From: JBBIJO01 sp037445895
GTDB lineage: Bacteria > Bacteroidota > Ignavibacteria > Kapaibacteriales > UBA2268
Length of the DNA stretch: 64,000 nucleotides
Reading direction: 5' to 3'
Assembly: GCA_037445895.1 (NCBI GenBank)
Contig: JBBIJO010000013.1
Location: forward strand, 12,028 to 76,027
In this document: positions 54,599 through 62,738 of the stretch, in pieces
Layout of the letters: each line of letters opens with the position of its first letter
Position numbering within the stretch: position 1 is the stretch's first letter
The notes under the pieces: generated by a model
Told to the model about the DNA's origin: nothing
Database searches by the model: none
What the model saw: the letters and a program-made list of their open reading frames with translations, nothing else
Position numbers and translations under genes: made by a program

Positions 54599-56233
54599 TT
54601 GAAAAGCAAACGATTTCTTCTTGGTCTAACCAGTGGAATTCTTTTGGCTTTATCGTTCCCACCGTATCCTTTCTTCCTTTTCGCATTTATTGGATTAATT
54701 CCAATTCTTTCGGTTTTCAATTCAGTGCGGCGGAAATGGTTATTGGTTTACTTTGTATTTTTCATTTACCATTATGCAACCAACTGGTGGATTAGCAGTT
54801 GGCAAAAGGACACCGACCCATACCTTTTTATCTCGGGATTTGCAGTTGCACTTGTCCATCCTCTTTTGTTTATGATTCCATTTCTATTACTCAATTTTTT
54901 TTTGAATAAGTTCGGATACAGAAAATCGTTATTCCTTTTCCCGTTTATATGGATATTTTTTGAATGGCTACATAGCCTTGGCGATTTAGCATATCCTTGG
55001 CTTACTCTCGGTTACACACAATCATACAACCACTATTTAATTCAAATAGCCGACATCGGAGGAGTTTGGTTAGTTAGTTTTCTTATTGTGTGGGTCAATA
55101 TATTAATTTATTTTGCTATTAATTCAATTAAAATAAGAAACAATGCAAAGTCAATTTATATTTTAAACAATAAATATTTCTTAATTGCTTTTGCTCTGCT
55201 TTTAATTTCATATATTTATGGTTTCTTTCGTTTAAATAAATTCGAAAGGACTGAACTACTCGAAAAATACTCGAAACTGCGAGTTGCAATTGTTCAACCC
55301 AATATCAATCCTTGGCGAAAATGGGATACTAGCCCACTCCAACAAATTGAGGCACATAAGCAAGTCCAGGACTCACTTCTTGCAATTTATCAAAATATAG
55401 ACCTTGTTGTATGGAGCGAAACAGCAATCACTTTTCTCGACCTCGATGTCAATGCATACCACAATTTTAATCTGTTCTATAACCTCATTAAAGGGAAAAG
55501 TTTTTCTTTATTAACTGGATTCGCAGATTTCGTAATTCATCAAACTCGAGATTCAATCCAGTTCACCACAAAATTCTTATACGGCGATACGTCGAAACCA
55601 TACGATACATATAATTCTATTTTATTGCTAAACCCAGTCGGACTACAACAATACCAAATTTATCACAAAATGCGGCTTACACCTTTCGGAGAACAAATAC
55701 CTTATTCACAGATTTTTGGGTTTGCAAAAAAATTCTTTGAATGGAACGTTGGCATTTCGAGTTGGGCGAAAGGAAAGGAACAAACACTACTTAACTTAAA
55801 AACCAAAACAAAATTAGCAAAGATATCACCGATTATTTGTATCGAGTCAATTTTCCCAAATTTTGTTCGTTCGTCCGTAAAACTTGGGGCGAATATTATT
55901 GCAATCATTACCAATGACGGTTGGTATGACAACACATTTGGACCCGAACAACATTTTTTAATTGCGAAATTCCGAGCAATAGAAAACCGCCGCTTTGTTG
56001 CCCGTTGTGCAAATACAGGAATATCGGGATTTATCGACCCATCCGGACAAACATACGGCAAAGCACCTCAGTACACAAGGGCTGGCATCGTCAACGATGT
56101 TCCTATATTATCATTTTCAACAGTATACCTTCGGTTTGGGGACTGGATATGTTATATTTCTATTGCAGTAACCGCTGGCAGTTTCCTATTCATTTGGCGT
56201 CCGATTGGTCGGCGGTATGGCTTGGAGGAATAA
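54599..56233 (+). CDS. lnt: Apolipoprotein N-acyltransferase
   Basis: Lnt adds the third acyl chain to the N-terminal cysteine of lipoproteins in the inner membrane. The 544-residue product has about seven membrane helices (LALSFPPYPFFLFAFIGLIPIL opening) around a periplasmic nitrilase domain with the glutamate in VVWSETAI, lysine in YHKMRLTPFGEQIPY and nucleophile cysteine in PIICIESIFPN, followed by ITNDGWYDNTFGPEQH and RRFVARCANTGISGFID. All catalytic residues are present. The start is TTG, 3 bases after the preceding stop. Its 3' end overlaps the convergent response regulator gene by 44 bases. Confidence 0.95.
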   Translation: MKSKRFLLGLTSGILLALSFPPYPFFLFAFIGLIPILSVFNSVRRKWLLVYFVFFIYHYATNWWISSWQKDTDPYLFISGFAVALVHPLLFMIPFLLLNFFLNKFGYRKSLFLFPFIWIFFEWLHSLGDLAYPWLTLGYTQSYNHYLIQIADIGGVWLVSFLIVWVNILIYFAINSIKIRNNAKSIYILNNKYFLIAFALLLISYIYGFFRLNKFERTELLEKYSKLRVAIVQPNINPWRKWDTSPLQQIEAHKQVQDSLLAIYQNIDLVVWSETAITFLDLDVNAYHNFNLFYNLIKGKSFSLLTGFADFVIHQTRDSIQFTTKFLYGDTSKPYDTYNSILLLNPVGLQQYQIYHKMRLTPFGEQIPYSQIFGFAKKFFEWNVGISSWAKGKEQTLLNLKTKTKLAKISPIICIESIFPNFVRSSVKLGANIIAIITNDGWYDNTFGPEQHFLIAKFRAIENRRFVARCANTGISGFIDPSGQTYGKAPQYTRAGIVNDVPILSFSTVYLRFGDWICYISIAVTAGSFLFIWRPIGRRYGLEE

Positions 56234-57656
56234 CATAAACACTGATTTCTTTTGGTATCATTCCATTACTTGCAAGATATTTCAGGTTATCGACGAGAAT
56301 TTCGTCGAGCTTATTATCTTGTCGAACTATCAGAACCCCCGTTTTTGTTGTAACATTCTGGGCAACTATCATTCCAGGCTTTAATTTTTCGACTCGAATC
56401 TCCCTTTCTATAGGTTCTGTAACATCGCGAGGACTTTGGGGCAAATCTTCCCCCACATTCGCTGCGTTTTCACCTGTTGAGCGGAGAGTTCGTAGATCAA
56501 AGTTATATAGTGTGAGTGTTGTTTTGGGAATGGTAAACTCGGGTATAGCTTTGGTTTTCACCATTGAGTGAAATGTATTTAATATATCAGAATCGAACCA
56601 ATTTGCCTTTCGATAGAAGAATTTGATTGCTTCGTTATGCCTTTCGAAAGTTTCTTCTTTCGTTTGCATAATCACCCCCTCTTCGTCGAGCTTACTTAAA
56701 TGATTCGGTTGAAGCCTATAAACTTTGTTGTGGTAAATATTAGCAACAGCAATAACTTGTGATTCTTTTCGAATCGCAGTTCCTTCGAGGTTGAAGGGAC
56801 CACCAGACCCATTTTGATTTTCCCAAATTTGCCCAAGTATTTCAACATAAGGACTTATCGATTCAATTTGCGAAAGAATTTCTATCCCTTCCTTAAATAG
56901 ATTAAAGAAAAACTCTTTATCGGATTGGTCCAAATCGAATGGGTCGTATAGAAGAAAACGCTTAGGCATTAACAAATAAGGAAGATGAATCAAGGATGCT
57001 GCGTTAGTCATTCCCGAAATTTCCTTTTCCGAAAATTTAAGTTTGCTCGCAAGAGATTGAGCTATTGTAACCACACTATTTAAATGATTTGTAAAATAAT
57101 ACCGTTCCGCAGTCGATGTCAATTCGCGGAGCGAAAGTAGGAACTCGGTAACACACTTTTCGACAAGTTGTTTCGAGGAAGCCTTTCCAAACATAGTAAC
57201 GGAACTTGGTTCATTTATACCTATACGCTTTAAAGCTTCGAGAAATTGATTGTTTCTAATTACTAAATTGTATGTATGGAATGCATTTCGAAGAATTTGG
57301 ATAAGGTTTAACTGGTCCACAGGCTTTAATATATACATATATGCATGGCTTTGGTTCAAAGCGTCTATAATTTCTTGTGGATTGGCAAATGCCGAAACGA
57401 TAATTTTAATAGCGTATGGAACATAACGTGTAGCCTCTTTTAGAAATTCAATTCCATTCATAATCGGCATATTTAAGTCCGAAAGAATTACACCAGGTTT
57501 AAACCCCTTTTTAATAATTTCTAAAGCTTCGGGTCCACCTGTTGCAGTAGCAATGTGGAAATGCTTCTCTAAAGTATTTGCCATTAGTTTAAGCCAAAGT
57601 ACATCGTCATCAACTATTAGCAAATTCCCTTTCTTGGTTTGATTGTCCTTATCCAT
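56190..57656 (-). CDS. Response regulator with degenerate HD-GYP output domain
   Basis: A 488-residue regulator. The N-terminal receiver has D60 (LSDLNMP) as phosphorylation site and K111 (ILKPVDQ). The middle (about 185-350) aligns by layout with HD-GYP cyclic-di-GMP phosphodiesterases, keeping H191 (TNHLNSVVTIAQSLASKL), but the HD pair reads H224-L225 (SLIHLP for LLHDIG), the HHE motif is GQIWEN and the GYP motif is GSGGP. Metal ligands are thus missing and catalysis is unlikely. The C-terminal about 90 residues (EKLKPGMIVAQNVTTKTGVLIV) match the tail seen in such regulators. Its 3' end overlaps lnt on the other strand. Confidence 0.8.
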   Translation of the reverse strand: MDKDNQTKKGNLLIVDDDVLWLKLMANTLEKHFHIATATGGPEALEIIKKGFKPGVILSDLNMPIMNGIEFLKEATRYVPYAIKIIVSAFANPQEIIDALNQSHAYMYILKPVDQLNLIQILRNAFHTYNLVIRNNQFLEALKRIGINEPSSVTMFGKASSKQLVEKCVTEFLLSLRELTSTAERYYFTNHLNSVVTIAQSLASKLKFSEKEISGMTNAASLIHLPYLLMPKRFLLYDPFDLDQSDKEFFFNLFKEGIEILSQIESISPYVEILGQIWENQNGSGGPFNLEGTAIRKESQVIAVANIYHNKVYRLQPNHLSKLDEEGVIMQTKEETFERHNEAIKFFYRKANWFDSDILNTFHSMVKTKAIPEFTIPKTTLTLYNFDLRTLRSTGENAANVGEDLPQSPRDVTEPIEREIRVEKLKPGMIVAQNVTTKTGVLIVRQDNKLDEILVDNLKYLASNGMIPKEISVYVIPPSHTADQSDAK

Positions 57657-57944
57657 TCCAGTTTTTAATATTTATACAATCCAAAATTACAATTTAAAAA
57701 AATCAAATTGCAATGCCAACCCTCGAACTTGTTGCCGACCCAATATTTGTCGTTCACACTTGAATCGCCGGTTCTCTACAAACATTATAGCTTAACGAAA
57801 AAGAATTGAAATCCTTCGTTTGAATCTGTTACTTCGACGAGATTACCGAACGACAATTCGCAGATTAGCGCTACTCAACCTTTCAAAAAAACATTTTCAA
57901 CAAAAACTTACAACATCCTATGGAACATATATCTTAACCAACAA
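57657..57944. other. Intergenic gap between ispD and the response regulator
   Basis: 288 bases holding the promoter region of the minus-strand regulator gene and the 3' flank of ispD. No TAnnTTTG element, hairpin terminator or RNA is obvious. A plus-strand open frame entering ispD from here (from 57820) has no recognisable features and is not called. Confidence 0.5.
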
Positions 57945-58637
57945 TTATCGGAAAACTTCGGCTGCGAGAAATTCAGCAAACTTAAAGTCCAACGGACTTG
58001 TTATTTTGATATTACTTTCTTCACCCTCGATGACTTTCACTTTTCCTCCGATTTGCTCAATCGCCGAAGCATCATCGGTTATTTGAATTCCACAGGCAAT
58101 AATAAAATCATAAGCATCGTAAAGATACTTTGTTTCGAAGGCTTGTGGCGTTTGAACCAAAAGGCAAGTTTGCCGATTTAATGTTTGCTCAACACACCCC
58201 GATAGATTTATTTGCTTAATAGTATCTTTTGCAACGACGGCAGGAACAACAGCCTTTTCAATCTTAAGTTGTTCGATAATCCTTTTAATTAACATAACCG
58301 AGACAAAAGGGCGAACAGCATCGTGAATTAAAACGAAATCGCACGAACGAACTCTTTTGTAATTCAAAGCATTCCAAACTGAATGGTAACGTTCTTTGCC
58401 CCCTTCAATCAATTCGACTTTTCCTGTTAAACCAAACTTATTCAAGATAAAATTTGTTTTATCGAGAAACCCCACTGGAAAAGTCATAACAACACATTCA
58501 AAGTTAAAGTTTAAAAATGGTTCCAAAGCACGGACAAAGACTGGCTTACTTTGCAAATCAAGAAATTGCTTCGGCAACTCTTGCGACATTCTTTTGCCTA
58601 AGCCGCCGGCAACTAAAATCAATCCAATTGATGTCAT
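57945..58637 (-). CDS. ispD: 2-C-methyl-D-erythritol 4-phosphate cytidylyltransferase
   Basis: IspD couples MEP to CTP in the non-mevalonate isoprenoid pathway, which feeds the undecaprenyl carrier recycled by UppP. The 230-residue product has the nucleotidyltransferase signature LILVAGGLGKRMSQELPKQF, VLIHDAVRPFVS, and the C-terminal TDDASAIEQIGGKVKVIEGEESNIKITSPLD. Length is normal (about 230). The ATG at 58637 is chosen since the IspD start motif follows at once; the open frame runs 10 codons further up. Confidence 0.95.
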   Translation of the reverse strand: MTSIGLILVAGGLGKRMSQELPKQFLDLQSKPVFVRALEPFLNFNFECVVMTFPVGFLDKTNFILNKFGLTGKVELIEGGKERYHSVWNALNYKRVRSCDFVLIHDAVRPFVSVMLIKRIIEQLKIEKAVVPAVVAKDTIKQINLSGCVEQTLNRQTCLLVQTPQAFETKYLYDAYDFIIACGIQITDDASAIEQIGGKVKVIEGEESNIKITSPLDFKFAEFLAAEVFR

Positions 58638-58732
58638 AACATAATTCGGGAAAAAGTGAAAAATCAAATTAACAATTGGCTTTCAATTTTTTTTCTTAAT
58701 TTAGAATTTTATAGAAAAAATTCGATAGCAAA

Positions 58733-59242
58733 GTGAGTTTGTTGTATTTCTTTTTTGCGATTTTATCTATATTGGCAATTGCTAGCGCAATTATCACAAT
58801 TACAAGCAAAAACCCTGTTCGAAGTGCTTTTGCTTTGGTTGTCCATTTTTTTATGCTTGCAGGATTATATCTTACGCTCAACGCACAATTCGTTGCCGTA
58901 ATACAGGTGCTTGTTTACGCCGGAGCGATAATGGTTTTGGTAATATTTGTCATTATGCTCTTAAATTTAACAGACGAGAAGCGGTTAAATGAGAAATTCA
59001 ACTTTAGAATTATTTTAGCTATACTTTTCGGAATTGCTTTTGTTGCCCAAATTGCCTTTATTTCTTTTGCTAAAAATCCTCTAAACGTGAATTTGCACCA
59101 AAATTCAGCCACCATTGGAACTGCACAATCAATTGGAACTGCACTCTACACAAACTATTTAGTTCCTTTTGAAGTAGTTGGGATACTTCTCGTAGTTGCT
59201 ATTATTGGAGCAATTGTTTTAGCTAAAAGAAAAGTTAATTAG
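58733..59242 (+). CDS. nuoJ: NADH-quinone oxidoreductase subunit J
   Basis: NuoJ is a small membrane subunit of respiratory complex I, part of the proton-pumping arm. The 169-residue product has five helices and the family landmarks NPVRSAFALVVHFFMLAGLYLTLNAQFVAVIQVLVYAGAIMVLVIFVIMLLN. The start is GTG. It is 10 bases upstream of nuoK, as in normal nuo operons, but the remaining nuo genes are not on either side. Confidence 0.95.
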   Translation: MSLLYFFFAILSILAIASAIITITSKNPVRSAFALVVHFFMLAGLYLTLNAQFVAVIQVLVYAGAIMVLVIFVIMLLNLTDEKRLNEKFNFRIILAILFGIAFVAQIAFISFAKNPLNVNLHQNSATIGTAQSIGTALYTNYLVPFEVVGILLVVAIIGAIVLAKRKVN

Positions 59243-59252
59243 GAGTTGGAAA

Positions 59253-59561
59253 ATGCAATCTGTCCCTATGGAATTTTATTTAATCGTATCGGGTGTGATT
59301 TTTACAATTGGAACGATTGGAGTTCTAACACGAAGAAATGCTATAATTATCTTTATGTCGATAGAATTAATGCTAAATTCCGTCAATCTAACTTTTGTTG
59401 CTTTTTCTGCCTTTCTAGGCGACATTGCTGGCCAAATATTTGTTTTTTTTATAATGGCTGTGGCAGCCGGCGAAGCCACAATTGGTTTAGCAATTGTACT
59501 CGCCCTTTTTAGAAAAAAGCAAACAGTTTATGTGGACGAAGCAAACTCAATAAAGTGGTAA
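59253..59561 (+). CDS. nuoK: NADH-quinone oxidoreductase subunit K
   Basis: NuoK is a three-helix antiporter-like subunit of complex I with buried glutamates. The 102-residue product has the signature RRNAIIIFMSIELMLNSVNLTFVAFSA with the essential helix-embedded glutamate in SIELML and a second in AAGEATIGLAIVLALFR. Length is exactly typical (about 100). GGAGTTGG lies ahead of the ATG. Expected neighbours nuoL, nuoM and nuoN do not follow; the next gene is on the opposite strand. Confidence 0.96.
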   Translation: MQSVPMEFYLIVSGVIFTIGTIGVLTRRNAIIIFMSIELMLNSVNLTFVAFSAFLGDIAGQIFVFFIMAVAAGEATIGLAIVLALFRKKQTVYVDEANSIKW

Positions 59562-59780
59562 TAAATAATTCGCCTACAAAGTAATTAAACCAACTTTTTC
59601 AATAATACTTACAAACTTTGGATACAAGTTTATTCCGAGGTAACGACACAATCTATGAACTTACGAGTCGCTGATTAACCTTTTAAGATTGTTCGCTACA
59701 TGCCGAGCAACAAAATAATAAACACACAATGTGCTTAATCGAATTTTCCTACTTCTCAATCGTTAAATTTGTTGAAAATT
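59562..59780. other. Convergent intergenic gap after nuoK
   Basis: 219 bases between convergent nuoK and the CheY-like regulator. No fragment of nuoL or any other complex I gene is recognisable, and no strong terminator hairpin is visible. Confidence 0.5.
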
Positions 59781-60269
59781 TTAAAGGAGCCCCTCGTTTT
59801 TCAATATTTCTTCGATAGGCTGATTTTTGAAATGTGTATAACCTGTTTGTAAAGAAATAATAACTTCGTTGAGTTTCTTTTCGCGTTTTCGGCTAAAAGA
59901 TAGAGCAGAAAGAAGTCGAACTTTGGCTATCAAAAGTTTCTCTTCGATTGGCTTACTTAAAAAGTCATCGGCTCCGGAATCTATTGCCTTGAGTTGATTG
60001 GAGACATCATTTAGTGCGGTAACGATGACAACTGGAATTTCCTTTGTTTTAGCATTTGCTTTCAATCTTTTTATGGTTTCGTAGCCATCGAGTCTTGGCA
60101 TCATTACATCTAGAACAATTACATCGGGAACTTTTTCGGCAACTTTTTCCAAACATTCAACCCCATCGTAGGCTTCTCCAACTTCGTAACCATTAACCTC
60201 AAGGTAACGTCGCATAAGCTTCACAGTAATTTTGTTGTCGTCGACAACGTAAACCAAGGGTTTATTCAT
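59781..60269 (-). CDS. CheY-like single-domain response regulator
   Basis: A 162-residue protein with a complete receiver domain: acidic pair D10-D11 (VVDDNKI), phospho-acceptor D54 (VIVLDVMMPRLDGYE), T84 and K106 (FLSKPIEEK). The last about 40 residues form a charged helix (SFSRKREKKLNEVIISLQTGY) and a short tail, with no output domain. It may serve as a phosphorelay shuttle or partner-binding regulator, perhaps for one of the orphan kinases. It starts 20 bases after the bi-domain oxidoreductase gene on the same strand. Confidence 0.92.
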   Translation of the reverse strand: MNKPLVYVVDDNKITVKLMRRYLEVNGYEVGEAYDGVECLEKVAEKVPDVIVLDVMMPRLDGYETIKRLKANAKTKEIPVVIVTALNDVSNQLKAIDSGADDFLSKPIEEKLLIAKVRLLSALSFSRKREKKLNEVIISLQTGYTHFKNQPIEEILKNEGLL

Positions 60270-60289
60270 ACAGCTCCTCCAACAACCTT

Positions 60290-62443
60290 TTATCTAACAT
60301 AATTGATTTCACTAAGATAGACTTTTTTCCCTTCTTGTAATGATTTTATTATTGCAAAAGTAGTAAAAGTTGCCGAAAAAATTTCTTCGAAAGGAATAGG
60401 ACTTTTACCTTCGCGAAACATTTCCAAAGTATCCTTGATTTCTTCGAAATGCCCTTTTGTTCCGTCCAATCGTATTTTGGTTTCTTTTCTATTCTGTATT
60501 TTCAATAATAACTCAAAATCCTTTAAAACAGCAATTTTGTTTTCACAAAAAACTTCGCAATATTCCTTGCCCATTGTAGTATCGCCATTTGCAAAGTATT
60601 CAACAACACCAAGCGAACCATCGGAAAACTTCAAAGTTACTGCGACAGTATCTTGTTGTGTCGTGTGTTCTAATGTATGGGAAATTGTTTCGGCAAATAC
60701 CGAAACAGGCAGAGCCCCCGTTAAATAAATCATTGTGTCGACAAAGTGACAAACCTCTCCAATTATTCTCCCCCCTCCAATTTCAGGATTTTGAATCCAA
60801 TGGTCCGATTGTATAGCGCCGGCATTAACACGATAATGAATTGCCATTGGCTGTTTGCGCTTTTCAAAAAAAATTCTCATTTCCCGAAAAGCTTTGGAAA
60901 AACGCCGATTAAACCCAACCATTAAAGGAATTGGATTAGAAATCCACTTTTCCTTAATCTCTTGCAATTGCTCAAAATTAATTGCAAGTGGCTTTTCGAC
61001 AAACACTGGTTTGTTGGCTTCAATAGAAGCAACAACAAACTTTGAATGCGTATTGTGGCGCGTTGCAACAAACACAAAATCTACTTCTGGGTTATTAATA
61101 ACTTCCAAAGAATTAGTAGAAGCGAATTTGAAACCAAAATGTTTCGCCACAGAAATTGCATTCGATGGGTTCGAAGTTGTAACGGTATGGAATTCAACGT
61201 CCATTTGCTTCAGAGCAGGTAAAAGGTAGAATTGAGCAAAGGAGCCAGCACCAATGAAAGCAATTCTATTGCTTCCTTGCTTTAACCTCTTGGAAAAAGA
61301 TGGAACTTGTGGTTTACCAAGTTCTTTATCCCAAGAATACTTTAATAAAACCCCTATAAATTTCTCATTAGAGTTCGAAATTAACTCGTAAGCATTTGGT
61401 GCATCCTTAATATCGAAACTATGAGTGATTAATGGTCGGAGGTTAATTCTTTTCTCGTCGAGCAAGTCCAGAAAAGCTTTCATATTCCTATTTTCTGTCC
61501 AGCGAACAAAAGGATACGGATAATCTACACCATATTCCTCGTAATACTTATCGTAACGCCCGGGACCATAACTACAAGAAATAGTGAATTCTATCTCTTT
61601 TTCATAAAAAGGAGACCTTGGAATATTCATTCCAACATTTCCAACAACAACGACCCGAGCCTTTTTGCGCGCTATTTTCAGAGCTAATTCTGTTGGTTGG
61701 TTGGATTCACTACTTGCAGTAATCAAAACTGCATCGAATCCCATTCCGTCGGTCGAAGCAAGCAATTCGGGAATCGAATCGAAACTACTCTGCAAAACCA
61801 AATTACATCCGAACATCTTTGCAAGTTCAAAATTATCTTCGCGAATATCGATGCCAGCAACTCTACAACCATTTGCCTTTAAAAGTTGAATAGTTATTAA
61901 CCCAATGAGCCCAAGCCCGATTACAGCTACACACTCACCTAATTTAGGATTAGCTTGGCGAATACCTTGCAATGCGATTGCCCCAATTGTAGTAAAAGCA
62001 GATTCCTCGAACGAAACATTGGTCGGAATTTTAACTGCAAGATTTTGCGGAACAGAAATAATCTCGCTATGAGTTGCAAATCCAGCTCCACCACAAGCAA
62101 CACGGTCGCCAACCGCAAAGTATTCACTTTTAGATTCAATTACTACCCCACTTGCACTATATCCAAAAGTTTTGTAGGAATCGAGTTTCGAAAAAACTTT
62201 ATTCAAAGTTGAACGAACTCCTTCCCGTTTAATGTTGTCTATGACAGTTTGGACTTGTTTAGGCTGTTTACGAGCACGTTCCAAAAGCGAAGAACGAGTG
62301 CTTTCGAACGACGTTTTTTCGGTTCCCGGACTAATTGCCGAGAAATAATTTCGAACAAGAATGCCCTTTTCCATACATTGGGGCTCAGGAACCTCGATTA
62401 CCGAAACCACACCCGTTTTTTGATGCTGTAATACTTGAAGCAT
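60290..62443 (-). CDS. Bi-domain oxidoreductase: zinc-type alcohol dehydrogenase fused to Gfo/Idh/MocA dehydrogenase
   Basis: A 717-residue fusion. Residues 1-370 are a medium-chain dehydrogenase-like unit (NYFSAISPGTEKTSFE, VGDRVACGGAGFATHSEIISVP, Rossmann motif GLGLIGLITIQLLKANGCRV). Residues about 385-717 are a Gfo/Idh/MocA unit (NRIAFIGAGSFAQFYLLPALKQ, the VEKPLA motif, VGFNRRFSKAFREM, GGGRIIGEVCHFVD). The same fusion is known widely in surface-polysaccharide and nucleotide-sugar loci, but its substrate is not established. Here it lies outside any such cluster and pairs with a CheY-like gene. A candidate -7 element is about 40 bases upstream. Confidence 0.9.
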   Translation of the reverse strand: MLQVLQHQKTGVVSVIEVPEPQCMEKGILVRNYFSAISPGTEKTSFESTRSSLLERARKQPKQVQTVIDNIKREGVRSTLNKVFSKLDSYKTFGYSASGVVIESKSEYFAVGDRVACGGAGFATHSEIISVPQNLAVKIPTNVSFEESAFTTIGAIALQGIRQANPKLGECVAVIGLGLIGLITIQLLKANGCRVAGIDIREDNFELAKMFGCNLVLQSSFDSIPELLASTDGMGFDAVLITASSESNQPTELALKIARKKARVVVVGNVGMNIPRSPFYEKEIEFTISCSYGPGRYDKYYEEYGVDYPYPFVRWTENRNMKAFLDLLDEKRINLRPLITHSFDIKDAPNAYELISNSNEKFIGVLLKYSWDKELGKPQVPSFSKRLKQGSNRIAFIGAGSFAQFYLLPALKQMDVEFHTVTTSNPSNAISVAKHFGFKFASTNSLEVINNPEVDFVFVATRHNTHSKFVVASIEANKPVFVEKPLAINFEQLQEIKEKWISNPIPLMVGFNRRFSKAFREMRIFFEKRKQPMAIHYRVNAGAIQSDHWIQNPEIGGGRIIGEVCHFVDTMIYLTGALPVSVFAETISHTLEHTTQQDTVAVTLKFSDGSLGVVEYFANGDTTMGKEYCEVFCENKIAVLKDFELLLKIQNRKETKIRLDGTKGHFEEIKDTLEMFREGKSPIPFEEIFSATFTTFAIIKSLQEGKKVYLSEINYVR

Positions 62444-62481
62444 TTATTCAGAAAATTTTAAACAATTCCTTAATACATTAG

Positions 62482-62489
62482 CAAATTTA
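62482..62489 (-). promoter_or_regulatory. Candidate -7 element of the bi-domain oxidoreductase gene
   Basis: The minus strand reads TAAATTTG, a TAnnTTTG match, about 39 bases before the start codon. It belongs to a 13-base sequence (TAAATTTGCTAAT) found again in the opposite orientation at 62602-62614. Confidence 0.4.
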
Positions 62490-62601
62490 ATATTTTTAAC
62501 GAACAAGGAAAGTAGAAATTTCAACGAAAGTTTTGTAGTAATATCGACTACATTTAATTTATTTACTGAACTACATAAAAATCATATAATCTATTATTTT
62601 G

Positions 62602-62614
62602 TAAATTTGCTAAT
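62602..62614 (+). repeat. Plus-strand copy of the TAAATTTGCTAAT inverted pair
   Basis: This 13-base sequence is the exact reverse complement of 62477-62489. Each copy begins with a TAnnTTTG match pointing towards its own downstream gene, so the pair looks like two divergent promoter cores with the same initial transcribed region. Confidence 0.5.
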
Positions 62615-62639
62615 TGAATTAATTTAGTTATGGTAAAAA

Positions 62640-62661
62640 TTTGAAAATTTAAATTTTCAAA
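62640..62661. repeat. 22-base perfect palindrome upstream of the right-edge gene
   Basis: The inner 20 bases TTGAAAATTTAAATTTTCAA are a perfect palindrome and the flanking T/A pair extends it to 22. It lies 16 bases before the TATATTTG element, overlapping the -33 region, where a bound protein would block or aid polymerase. Confidence 0.7.
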
Positions 62662-62677
62662 AAATAATTTTGAGACT

Positions 62678-62685
62678 TATATTTG
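62678..62685 (+). promoter_or_regulatory. Candidate -7 element of the right-edge gene (TATATTTG)
   Basis: TATATTTG, an exact TAnnTTTG match, is 54 bases before the ATG at 62739. TTTTC lies 19 bases upstream, inside the palindrome, at the proper spacing for a -33 element but differing from TTTG. This is the best-supported promoter of the window. Confidence 0.5.
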
Positions 62686-62738
62686 TAAATTATATATTTT
62701 AAATAGAAGGAAAATGTTTCATAAAATAGGGTGAAAAA

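Noticed and set aside
57820..58086. 88-codon open frame beginning in the gap beside ispD
   Set aside because: More than half is antisense to ispD, and the intergenic part has no family match or Shine-Dalgarno.
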